NCBI GenBank assembly: GCA_021613375.1
Contig: CM038715.1
Span: 518,501-582,500, forward strand
Origin: Megaleporinus macrocephalus
Taxonomy: Eukaryota > Chordata > Actinopteri > Characiformes > Anostomidae
Direction of reading: 5' to 3'
Length of the DNA stretch: 64,000 nt
Shown here: in pieces, positions 22,576-32,700 of the stretch
How positions within the stretch are numbered: position 1 is the first letter of the stretch
How the letters are laid out: each line of letters starts with the position of its first letter
Notes under the pieces: model-generated
Told to the model about the DNA's origin: nothing
The model's database searches: none
What the model saw: only the letters and a program-made list of their open reading frames with translations
Made by a program: the position numbers and the translations under genes

Positions 22576-24536
22576 ATAGTCTAAACTGGTTTATTAACAT
22601 TTTTAACAAGCTCATATGAAACAGCATAATATTTTTAACAAAATTATCAGTAAATAAACAAAGTAAATCAAACAAATATCTCCAATTCTCCAATCATTCA
22701 ATTTAGACTCTTAATTTAAAACGAAAAAAGCAAATGAAATAAATGCAGTCAAAACTGCAGTCATTAAACGCAGACTCTGTTATTTTAAACGACAATCTGT
22801 AATCATTAAATGTAGAATATTGAATTGTTGCTGCTGTTCTGTTTGTACCAGTCAGATCTGGTCTGTACGGGTTTCTGGGTTGTTAGTTTTGTGCTAGCTG
22901 TGCGTGCTAGCTCTGCTGTTTACTGATACTCACTGTATTCAGCTGTGTGCAGTGCTGTATCAGATTATTAGTGAGTTAAATGTCTTTGGTTCCCACGAGA
23001 CACACTGATTTTACACATTTTAAAAATGTCCTGGATGAGTCTGAGTCACGTACGGTAAACACTGCCAGACGGACGACATGTTTTCTATCAGCACATGCTG
23101 TTCTTGTGAGGCCGCTGCTTTAGTCAGTCTGTTGAAAATGAAAGAGTATGTATTTCCACCTAGTGGTTCAGATAGGAATTGCAGGGAGCTCGCCGGAGGG
23201 TCAAGCTAGCTGGAAATACAGAAATTAAGCTCATGTGTTTAACGCCATCGATCGGCTCTCGGGATCGGCTAAACTGGAGAAATATCGGCCGATCACATAT
23301 TTTTATTAGAAATTGGCCGATACCGATACATAGTCGACCGATCCTTCCATCTCTAATTGCAAGATTATAAATGACCTTTATTTAAAGGACCCATTATTTG
23401 CAAATTAGAGCAAACGAACTGTTATTAAATAACAAAGAGCAAGGGGTCCCAACACACAGCACATTTGTGTGGCCTAAAATGATTTCTCAATACTATAGTT
23501 TTCCAATATTAGCGTCATAAGGTGGTGTTAATAGTGAAAATTCATAGCTTTCTTTGCATGCATTGCATTTCTGTTTGCATCCGTGATTTATAATGTTAGC
23601 AAATGGGGAGTTTTCCGTTGCAAGCTGCTAATACTTTTTAATGAATATGCAAAAACAAATATATCAGAAACCCTAAAACTATTTGAACCAGATTTAGAGT
23701 AGCAGGAAAGTAAGTGAACTCACCTGAATTTCTGCATACTATTAAAATGTGGTCTGATTGTTATCTAAGTCTATATTATAGATGAATACAATCTAACTAA
23801 ACTAATAACACAAACAGTTATATGGTTTGTGTATTTTATTAAGCACACTGAGTAAACATCCACAGTGCAGGCTAGAAAAGGTTAGTGAACCATTGAATGT
23901 AATAATCGGTAGATCCAATTCTAGCAGTCACCCCTACCACATGTTTCCTGTGGTTGCGAATAATATTTGCACAACACTGGTGAGAGATTTTGGACCACTC
24001 CTTCCTGGAAATGTGTTTCAGTTCAACAGTATTTGACTTGCTTGCACAGACCTCTTCAGGTCATACCGCAACATCTCTAGGTCAAGACTTTGATTTGGTC
24101 ATTCCAAAACATAAATGAGCTTATAGTCTGCTGCCCTTACATTCCCATGTAAAATGTTTTGATATGCATTTGAATGAATTGTTACTTCAATGGTTTACAA
24201 GGCATCCAGACTAGAGATCGACCGATATGTTTTTTCTATAGCCGATGGCCGATATGATTATTAGAACAGATATCTAGAAGTTTTCTGCTTTATTTGCTGC
24301 TAAAATGTCTCATTATTAATAAGAAGAAGTGGATGCACAACATTTCTGAACTTAACATCATTTTTTGAACACTGACTTAACAAGATAAACTAAATATTTG
24401 TATCTACCCCCCAATAAATACAGTATGATCATATTACTGCTGACGGAGTGTAACATACATCTCTTCATACCTCACTTCACACTCAGGTTTTTATCTTGTT
24501 GTAGTAAAATTGCAGTTCTTTAAGGAGGATAAGGCG

Positions 24537-24538
<2 letters not shown>

Positions 24539-24579
<41 letters not shown>

Positions 24580-24610
24580 AAAGAGAAAGAGAGAGAGAGA
24601 AATAGAAAGA
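24539..24610 (+). repeat. (GA)n microsatellite
   Basis: About 17 perfect GA units followed by interrupted GA/AAAGA sequence, inside hAT copy D. Confidence 0.95.
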
Positions 24611-24779
24611 GCGCATGCATTGTGATAGACAGAGAGAGGCTGATATGCTGTAATGGTTGTTAACACAGCGGCTCTGTTCTGTTTTCTTTAGTTCTGTTGG
24701 TCTCGAGTGCTGGAAGCTGAATAATATCTGCGAAGCTCTGTCTGCTCCGGAGAGACTCTCTGTGTAACAGTAACGTGTT

Positions 24780-25220
24780 AATGTGTGTATTACACTAGAG
24801 CAGTTAGCTTTAGCCCCGGAGCTAATGTGTGTATTAAACTAGAGCAGTTAGCTTTAGCCCCGGAGCTAATGTGTGTATTAAACTAGAGCAGTTAGCTTTA
24901 GCCCCGGAGCTAATGTGTGTATTACGCTAGAGCAGTTAGCTTTAGCCCTGGAGCTAATGTGTGTATTACACTAGAGCAGTTAGCTTTAGCCCCGGAGCTA
25001 ATGTGTGTATTACACTACAGCAGTTAGCTTTAGCCCCAGAGCTAATGTGCGTATTACACTAGAGCAGTTAGCTTTAGCCCCGGAGCTAATGTGTGTATTA
25101 CACTAGAGCTTTAGCTTTAGCCCTGGAGCTAATGCGTGTATTACACTAGAGCAGTTAGCTTTAGCCCCAGAGCTAATGTGTGTATTACACTAGAGCAGTT
25201 AGCTTTAGCCCCGGAGCTAA
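24780..25220 (+). repeat. 44-bp tandem repeat
   Basis: About ten units of 44 bp: 'gtgtgtattacactagagca', 'gttagctttagccccgg', 'agctaat'. Only sparse substitutions separate the units, which suggests recent expansion or homogenisation. It lies inside hAT copy D. Confidence 0.93.
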
Positions 25221-25599
25221 GCAGTAACACATCCGCTCTGGTTCACGTCTCCTGCCAAACTAGAAACATGAAACCACCTCATTAGAAACCTCATTGTTCA
25301 CTATAAATTATTAATTTCCACTTATTGGCTGAACAGTTTGGCTTGGGGTCCTTCACATGTGACAGCAGCACGTTCCAATAACCAATAACCAATAACATGG
25401 GCCGATTTATTAAAATTTGGCAAATATCGGCCCGATATATCGATCGATCTCTAATCCAGACCCTGAGGCAGCAAGGCAGCCCACGTACTCCAGTTTTATG
25501 GTCTGCACTGCAGATGTTACTCAGTGTGCTCAATAAAGACGTGAAAGGTACACCTGCATTCCTGTGTTATTAGTTTAGTTAGCTTGAGTTTGTCTGTAA

Positions 25600-26320
25600 C
25601 TAAAACAGCAGAAATCCAGGTACTTCCAAATGAATCCCAACACCAAAAAAAAAGTAATGCTTGCATTACTCTAGAACTTCAACACAACTAAATAATATAT
25701 GGGCTAAAGAAGTGCCCAGAGAGCCCAGGCTAGTAATCCAACTGTTGGAATTTACTAGAAGAAGTGGAAATAGAAACCCGGATCTGCTTGTGCTTTTAGC
25801 TTGGCTCATTGTTTTGCACTTGAAGTGTATGCACTGTATTTTATGTAGTCTGCGTTTAATTTCAGGTTATTGTGTGCCCTGCATGTACAGTATACATGTT
25901 TCCAAAACCTTTGATTGATGGTTTGTTTTGTTTGTTTGTTTACACAATCCACATGGGCCAGATATATAGACTCGTGACTGCAAGAGGAATAGTGCTTCCT
26001 AAACTTGCATGTTATTTTTTTATATCTATATGTATCAACCAATACCTATACTTTTTATATGAAATAGCTTATAATATTCATATTTTCAATCAACTTTTTA
26101 AAGTTACCCAGTTTAGTGTACGTTCAGTGTATACTACTGTATACTACTCTGTAAATGATTCTAAACACTGTAGTGCTGTTTGCATGGTATTGCTATGTCA
26201 GTACTAAGACAGACAGAACTGTATAATCACTGTGGGCCCATAACAGAATACACTATAAATAATAAAGAGACTGCTACTTTAAGAGAATCTTAAATGCTAT
26301 TTAATAATAAAGAAACTGTT
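25600..26320. other. Intergenic space between convergent genes
   Basis: AT-rich sequence with no convincing exon. A plus-strand AATAAA at 26,261-26,266 could end a long caskin2 3' UTR; a minus-strand one at 26,341-26,346 would end the NME transcript. Confidence 0.5.
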
Positions 26321-26340
26321 TTATGTGTTCGGTAACTGAA

Positions 26341-26346
26341 TTTATT
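26341..26346 (-). terminator. NME poly(A) signal
   Basis: Plus-strand tttatt reads AATAAA on the minus strand, 241 bp after the NME stop codon. It is the nearest good signal. Confidence 0.6.
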
Positions 26347-26586
26347 TGCAGATGAAAACTTTACATTTACATTACATTGAAAACGGGCTACTGTGCTATT
26401 TTCCCAGTATGCAAAATATTCTATAAAAAAAGCTTTAAAAACAATAAAGTGAATTTTTGTGTATTTTGTGTATTTTTGAAATCTGTCTGACAAAGAAAGC
26501 AGAGAAAATGAGCAGTCCACGAAAAAACACCAGAAAAAGAACAAGAACAGAGAAGGAAAGGAAAGAAAGTGAAGCGGGAAAATCCT

Positions 26587-26698
26587 CTAGATCCAACCGT
26601 CATGGCATTTAGTGTAGTCACAGAGCTCTTCTGGCTTAAACCACAGGTTGATCTCAGTGTTGGCACTGTCTAAAGAATCACTGCCATGGATAATGTTC
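26587..26698 (-). CDS. nme2: NME exon 4: active-site His and C-terminus
   Basis: The minus-strand acceptor 'tttttcag' is followed by a base completing Arg115, then NIIHGSDS with the phosphorylated His, LWFKPEEL and a TAG stop at 26,589-26,587. Confidence 0.96.
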
Positions 26699-26880
26699 CT
26701 GAAAAAGAGAAAAAAAGTGTTTTTTTTTCTAGTAGTGTAGGTGTCGCTTAGCTCAAAGCACATTACATGGTACCAAGAATATGAACAAACATATACAGCT
26801 TGTGACTTTCATATATTCACACTTCAAAATTGTGCAGCATGACATGTAGAGTTGGAACAAACAAAATAGTAGTGCCACAT

Positions 26881-26917
<37 letters not shown>

Positions 26918-28721
26918 TTGAACTCTCAATGATTTTTACTCACTGCACTGCACTAAATCCTGTTGAACAGGCTTATGTTATAATAAATATGCAGTTAGTC
27001 AGTGTTCATGAAGAAATGTAAACTATAATGTCCAACTAACTAAGAAAAAGTTTGAGCTGAGACAAAACCAGTCTACTTTTGTGTTTATTTTATTCTACTT
27101 TTATCAAATACCTGCAGTCACAGCGTTCATCATCATAGAAAATAAACTGCAGCTAAATCAAAAGTACACTACAACTACTACTGTATCCCAAAGATTACCA
27201 GAAGTGAAACTCAATTGAAAATAATAATGAAAATTTTCAAATTCTAGGCCAGGTATGCGTAGATATGCTCAGAAAACTCGAGTTTTATTCTTTTCAGCCC
27301 CTTTAAACACTAACATCCAACTGCAGATTAAAAACAACTGGGTCTTACCGGCCAACTTGGATGCAGAAGTCACCTCGAATTGTCCCAGGTTTAGAATCAG
27401 TGGGGTTAGTCTCCCCCAGCATCACTCTGCCTGTTTTTATTACATTACATCCCTCCCAAACCTGACGAGGCAGCACACAGACACATATCACAGAAGAATT
27501 TGTCTCTATTTGTCTAAACACATGATAGTCATGTTCTAACATACGCTCATGTACACGTATATGGCCAGTAGACAGAGCTGGAATAGTACTATTATCGGTA
27601 CTCAGCCGATACATAGACATTAAGAGCAGCTCCTTAGAAACAGTAAGGCAGCATAAATAGATTAGATGTCTCACCATGGCAACCACAGGGCCAGAGGACA
27701 TGTAACTGACAAGGCCAGGGAAGAACGGCCTGTCCTTCAGATCACTGTAGTGCTGCTTGAGAAGGTCCTCACTGGCCTGCATCGCAAACACACATGCACA
27801 CACAGTGGAGTCAGACTGTGTGATGAATAAAAGACAAGTGAACTGTCCACAGAGCCGTTCTGCATATTGTTTGCAGGTCCAGGGATTGTATACGTAGCAA
27901 ACCAGCTGCTGATAGTGCTCCACTACTGGTAACGGTGATGGCAATCTCACAATCTCACAATCTCACATACTGCATGGTCAGCATGCTCCTGATTGATGGT
28001 ATATCAAGTCAATCTTCATTCTTATATGATATCTGATTTAAAGCTCTGGTTATGTTCGATGAACATTATGATTGTCAGCACCTGTTTTGTTTTAACATCG
28101 TTTAAAACATCATGAGCACAACAGCTGGCTTTTTCACTGTGTACCAACGTCCTGTTGAATGGACCAATGGAAATGATCCAGTATTGCTTGTTCTAACTTT
28201 TAAAAAGTAAAGAATGTTTTTGGCTTCTCCTGTAAAGTTACTAGATTGGATATATGCTGCATACCCAACTATATGCTACCCTGGACTGGTTTCCTAGTCT
28301 TGAACTATGTGCCACAAGTATATATATATACTGTATATATCTTAACGCATAGTGCTAATAATAGGTTTAACTCTATAGATGACTTTGAAGCACAGGAACA
28401 CAGGAAAAGAGGGATCAGGTCTCGGTAGCAGTCACCTTAAGAAGCACACCAGCTAAGAATAGGCTTTAGAATTAACCTAACCTCTCTGTACACCGCAAAA
28501 GCTCAAACCCTGTTGCCTCACTGTTACACACAACTAAGTTAGGTCATCAAATAAAACCAACACAAGAAATCAGTTCCACTCATTTAACGTACGTGGAGCA
28601 TCTTCAGGCCCACCAGCTTGAATCCTTTCTTTTCAAAGCGCTTGATGATTTCTCCAACAAGTCCTCTCTGCACTCCATCAGGCTTGATGGCAATGAAGGT
28701 GCGCTCTTGGTTGCCGGCCAT
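26587..28721 (-). CDS. nme2: Nucleoside diphosphate kinase, NME1/NME2 type (4 coding exons)
   Basis: Exons in order of transcription: 28,721-28,593, 27,776-27,675, 27,461-27,349, 26,698-26,587. All junctions are AG/GT and phases fit, giving 151 residues (family length 152). The enzyme moves the terminal phosphate from ATP to other nucleoside diphosphates through a phospho-histidine and works as a hexamer in the cytosol. Seen: KPDGVQRG (ATP-site Lys13), Tyr53, Arg89, Thr95, Arg106, and RNIIHGSDS with the active His119 and Ser121 (one higher than human numbering because of one extra N-terminal residue). ATG at 28,721 starts [16 protein letters not shown]. Odd point: it ends CHDGWI, two residues short of the usual WVYE/WIYE end. 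NME1 and NME2 cannot be separated safely; the fish nme2 group is my preference. Confidence 0.95.
26884..26917 (+). repeat. (AAT)n microsatellite
   Basis: About eleven perfect AAT units in an NME intron. Confidence 0.95.
27349..27461 (-). CDS. nme2: NME exon 3: nucleotide-binding segment
   Basis: Encodes [19 protein letters not shown] and [13 protein letters not shown] between 'cgtcag' and 'cg|gtaaga'. It carries the Arg and Thr residues that hold the nucleotide phosphates. Confidence 0.96.
27675..27776 (-). CDS. nme2: NME exon 2: [18 protein letters not shown] segment
   Basis: Exactly 34 codons from [10 protein letters not shown] to SSGPVVAM, with the base-stacking Phe of RPFF. The donor is atg|gtgaga and the acceptor gatgcag. 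Confidence 0.96.
28090..28256 (+). repeat. MITE copy in NME intron 1 of the coding part
   Basis: 'gaatggaccaatggaaatga' and 'tctcctgtaaagtt' match the centre and right half of the MITE at 13,663-13,903. The ends are decayed. Confidence 0.6.
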
Positions 28722-28725
28722 TGGA
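28593..28725 (-). CDS. nme2: NME first coding exon
   Basis: Contains the start ATG (28,721) four bases after an acceptor-like 'tgttgtag', then 43 codons to LKMLH and the donor cac|gtacgt. The short lead shows that an upstream non-coding exon exists. Confidence 0.93.
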
Positions 28726-28997
28726 CTACAACACAATGAGGTCACATTCATTCCAAGTGGCAGGGAGGTGGGTAAAGCAGCCTAACTTAAAGGGATGCTG
28801 CAATGAACTAATGACTCAAGTAGCCACAAAAATAAATAAATAAATAAAACAATCTGCCAGGACAGTTAAAAAGTTCAAGCTTGATGGAAAACCAAAGCAA
28901 GTCTGAACACAGAAGAAAATGAGATGAAGTCTAAGAAAACTATTGTTATTTAAAAATAGTCCATGAATGCTGTCCCCGGGTATATGACACTGAGCCT

Positions 28998-29170
28998 GGA
29001 ACTACTTACCTCTGGCCATGGTGGAGATCATAATGCAGAAATAAAGACTTACGGAGCAGTACGGGTGGTGCATTGCTGGGGAGCTTGGCTGGGCTGACTG
29101 GGTTTCGGGGCCCCTGAGCCCATATCCCATTAGGCCTCATGCACTGGGACGCACAAGACGCTCAGCTGCT
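28998..29170 (-). other. Alternative candidate for the NME upstream exon
   Basis: On the minus strand 'ggccagag|gtaagtag' is a strong donor at 29,010/29,009. The sequence upstream is moderately GC-rich. It contains CACCATGG, but that ATG would not be in frame with the NME start. It is an alternative to the candidate at 29,998. Confidence 0.25.
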
Positions 29171-29515
29171 CTTTGCACTATCATTGCCATTGTTGGTTTT
29201 TCCACGCCTGTGCTCTGACAAGCTCCTCCCTTCTACATTAGCACTGGCTAGTCATGTCTGCACGGTGCACTGATAAGTTCTAACTAGTTCCATCAACAGC
29301 TAAACTTGTCTTTATAAAGTATAACTTATTTGCGAAATTTCAACTTTTCAACTTCCTCAATCCATTTTTAAGTTAAATTCAATTTTCTTGCTGTTGCTAA
29401 CAACTCTTACTTTCTTAACCCCACCCTCTTGTTCTAGGATTGGCCTAGATGTTCCCCAGCAGTTCTATATGGAACCTAGCTTTAGGTGAGCTTCTGCTGC
29501 AGTATGAGCTTTCAG

Positions 29516-29570
29516 CCAATCCAAGCACAGGAGGGCTGGGCTTGTCAGAATATAGGTGGGGATTTATACA
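29516..29570 (+). promoter_or_regulatory. CCAAT and TATA-like boxes
   Basis: A CCAAT box at 29,516-29,520 is followed by 'aatatagg' at 29,549-29,556 and 'tttatac' at 29,563. They lie about 100 bp before the ATG of the candidate small gene. The arrangement is promoter-like, but such boxes are short and can be coincidental. Confidence 0.35.
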
Positions 29571-29657
29571 TCCATCCTGTAGGCTTGGGCAGAAGCTGCT
29601 CTTGGCACACTGCATAAATCCTGAGCGGATCTCTGGCACCTGACGGATCTAATCACC

Positions 29658-29775
29658 ATGACTATTGAATCCCAACGTGATGTGACCTCATTTGATCACC
29701 CTTACTCACAGCCTGTCTATTTTTATCACTCTTCCGGAGCCGGACTCTTCATCGAGTGTCATTATAAGACTCCAA
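29658..29775 (+). CDS. Candidate small gene, exon 1
   Basis: 39 codons plus one base from a good-context ATG; the frame would run seven codons further to TGA if unspliced. The donor GTCAGA is non-ideal. This is the least certain exon of the model. Confidence 0.3.
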
Positions 29776-32700
29776 GTCAGAGACGATCAGTCCCCATGTG
29801 AAGCAACCCAGACTAATGTACAGGCTAACTGCACTAAAGAGACAGCGAGAGTTTAAATCCTACACTGGACTGAAACGTACATACAGAAAAAGGGTAAAGA
29901 GAAAGATCTCACACAGTCTAAGGTACGTATCACACAGTCTACACAACACATGCTGTATATAAAACTGTAAAGCCCCTCTACAGAATTTGCTTCTTACCTT
30001 AAACGACGACCGTGGCTTGACCAGAATTCAAGTGGACACTTAAATCCCTGAGCAGCTACAGGAGGCAGCAGGCTTACGGTGGGCGGGACAAACTGCAGTC
30101 AGATCACATAGTGTTTGATTGTCTGCTTGTTGAGAACATTTGTGCATGACAGTTATTTTCTCTCACAATTATTTAATATATTAAATATTTATTTATTTTT
30201 ATTTTCATATATGTTATATAGTAGGTTTAATTTTCTCTCTCAATGCATTTATTCAGTTATTTAAATTGCTCTCTGATGTTCTATGTCAATGATACGTGAC
30301 TAATAATGAGTAAAAATGCACAGATCCAGCTTTACACATCCTTTTACATCTCTATGATTCTGTCCTAGATTAAAATGAGCCGTTTTCTCCTTTTGCTGAA
30401 CCTTCGGATGAAGCTCTACTCTGATTCGCTGGTTTACAGCAGGCCACCACGATTGTCATGTATTGTGTCCTTATAATATGTGTGGTACATATAAAAGGCT
30501 GAGATAGAGCTTCTGTGGCACCGACAGTCTTTATTAGACAGAACACAGGAACTTCTGTACATTCAGGGTTCTAGGCCTTCTGCCAAAACCCCCTCCTACG
30601 TTTACTCCCGTAGCACCGCCCACTCCCGGTCACATTACCTAAACAGCACTAATCACATGACCTTAAATACTGCTAGTATATGCTCGTATTAAATGCATAT
30701 ACTACAACGATGTTCTCATAGAAGCAACAGATCAAAAAATAACAAAGCTGCTCTCCTTTACAATCTCTTTAGAGTTCAACCCTGAACAAAGCTGCTCACT
30801 ATTGTCTAAGAGTTGAGAAACTGTCCAGAGAGAAATGTAAAGAAAAAACTAACCACTTGAATTAAAGCTGTCCTGGAAAAGATGATAAAGATGTGGAAGC
30901 TGATGTTGGCTTCCTATTGTCCAGCTTGTCTTGCCAATTTCCTTTTACACCTTAAATGGTCCTGCCACCTGTACATTCTGCCACCTGTACAAGCTATAGC
31001 GTTTAAGGTAGAGCAGAAAGTTAAATTAAGCAGCTGGTGACATTGGCGTAGGAACCGGGGGGATGGGGGGGGGCTGGGGGGGGGGCGTGGCTCACCCAAT
31101 ATCAGAAACAGGTAGATTTGTCCCACCCAAAAATTAAACCACAGAAAAACGGAGACTGGTTTAAAAACTTAATTTTAAAAGCGTGTTTTGGCAGCGTTCT
31201 CAATTCACGCACTGTGTTTGTTGTTAGCAACGGGCTCTGGTTGTTAGGTGGTCTGAGTGGTCTGTGTTAAGGCTTGTGTTGAGATGCCTGTTCAGAAACA
31301 TCCTGTAGTCAGCAGCTTCACTGACCCGAGCTCTCGCCTCGCTGGAGCGTCGGGTAGCTCACACGAGCGTCGGGTAGCGTCGGGTAGCTCACATCACTGG
31401 CCTCCAAACACGAGGCCAGTGATGAGAGCAGTGAATAACTATGATGACCATATACACTATAATAAAACAGCTTTAGTATAATGTGTTGTTATGGTAACAG
31501 ACTAGGAGTTAGATTAGTCTCTGGCCACGCCCCAAACTGCAGACTGCTACTACACTAAATACGTAAAAAATACAATAAAATAAATAAATAAATCAATACA
31601 TAAAAGAACTCCAGCGTTAGAAGTGCTTTCAGTATTAGTCTGGTCTAGTGAGGAAACCTCAACATAGCTTTGTTTGTCATTTCATTTCAGCATTATGCTC
31701 CAAAGAAAATTTTTTTTTTTGGTTATATTTCTATATAATCTAGACAGTCTATGCATAATTTTAAAGTTTTCTGACAGCAGTACCATGTAATGTGGAGTAT
31801 CTAGTTTAGCTTATAAAGTGATCTTTAATTGGATTTATCTAATAATAAACAGACGTACAGATAATGTTATATTTTGTTTATTTATTTGTAATTTACTGTA
31901 ATTCCACAAATGTTGTTCTACATGAAAAGTTGCAACATTGTTGCTTCCTTGTAACACGTACCTTCTGGGGGTGTAAATATGAATGAGTTATGTTACATAA
32001 CATTAAGATTTTACTGAGCTCTTTTATAGGTGCAGGGTTTGTATTTGAAGGAGAAGACAACAGTGTTCAAGGTTTATAGTATGTTCTAAACTGTCATTGT
32101 TTAACTATAACAGTGTAAATACAGTTTTCCATTGGGTGGCACCATTTAGTAATATTTCTGGGGTCAAAACTGCTATGATAAGTTGACTTTCCAGCTTCTA
32201 AAGGATAGTCGCATCCAAATAGAGTGCTAATCGGAAAGGTATATCTGTGCTTTGGTGAGTAAATGCTTTGGCTTTGACACAATGCTGCTAAAACTAGAAC
32301 TGCTAATGTATTAGGTCATACTTAGTGTACTAATTCTTGTGTTTCAAGAATTGCTCCTTTTTTCCCATAAACAAAAACAGACATGCCTGGTTCATTTAAA
32401 GCAGAGGTCACTAATAGGCAGACCGTTAAACTATTAAAAGTGATTTAATTTTGAAAGTGTTTATTTTTTTAAGCATTAAAATGAATTTAAGAGGTGGAAC
32501 TTTTCTCTTCTTTATTGTATACAGGCGTGTTAACCTCACAGACCAATCGCGTGCTCTGTAAGATCACCAAGGGCGCTTCTCAGCCAATCAGATCTGTGCA
32601 TATTCGGGGGTGTGGCGTGCACACATGTGAGGTACAAAGCGAGAAGCAGCAGTCAGAGAGTAAAGCAGGTCAGAGAAACAATAATGAGCTCTAAAAAAGG

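Larger units (their letters stand above)
21499..23355 (-). mobile_element. Non-autonomous hAT element, copy C, with nested insertion
   Basis: Ends tagagatggaccgatc and its inverse ...ccttccatctcta. Perfect 8-bp duplication attgcaag at 21,491-21,498 and 23,356-23,363. It is in the opposite orientation to copies A and B. Its interior is interrupted at 21,651-22,575 by a second element with a 45-bp tandem array. The duplication makes the hAT assignment firm. Confidence 0.93.
24212..25453 (+). mobile_element. Non-autonomous hAT element, copy D
   Basis: Ends tagagatcgaccgatat and atatcgatcgatctcta are inverted. Perfect 8-bp duplication atccagac at 24,204-24,211 and 25,454-25,461. It is a different subfamily from copies A-C but has the same ends. 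It contains a GA microsatellite and a 44-bp tandem array. Confidence 0.92.
23690..25590 (+). mobile_element. Tc1-type relic split by hAT copy D
   Basis: Left part 23,690-24,203 and right part 25,462-25,590 contain phrases I know from fish Tc1-type relics: 'gatcgaaaaaggttagtgaac'-like 'ggttagtgaaccattgaatg', 'ttttggaccactcc' and 'ccctgaggcagcaa'. The outer parts carry inverse phrases 'aactaataacacaa' and 'gtgttattagttt'. No usable frame remains. Confidence 0.65.

Noticed and set aside
21663..25220. CRISPR-like regular repeats
   Set aside because: The 45-bp and 44-bp arrays have no unique spacers between repeats and lie in a vertebrate genome inside transposons.
27345..27950. 201-codon minus-strand frame covering two NME exons
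   Set aside because: The frame runs through an intron; only 27,349-27,461 and 27,675-27,776 are coding by splice sites and family similarity.
29445..29643. Two overlapping 64-codon frames on opposite strands
   Set aside because: Neither has recognised protein content; they overlap the promoter-like boxes and mirror each other. Kept only as a possible promoter region.
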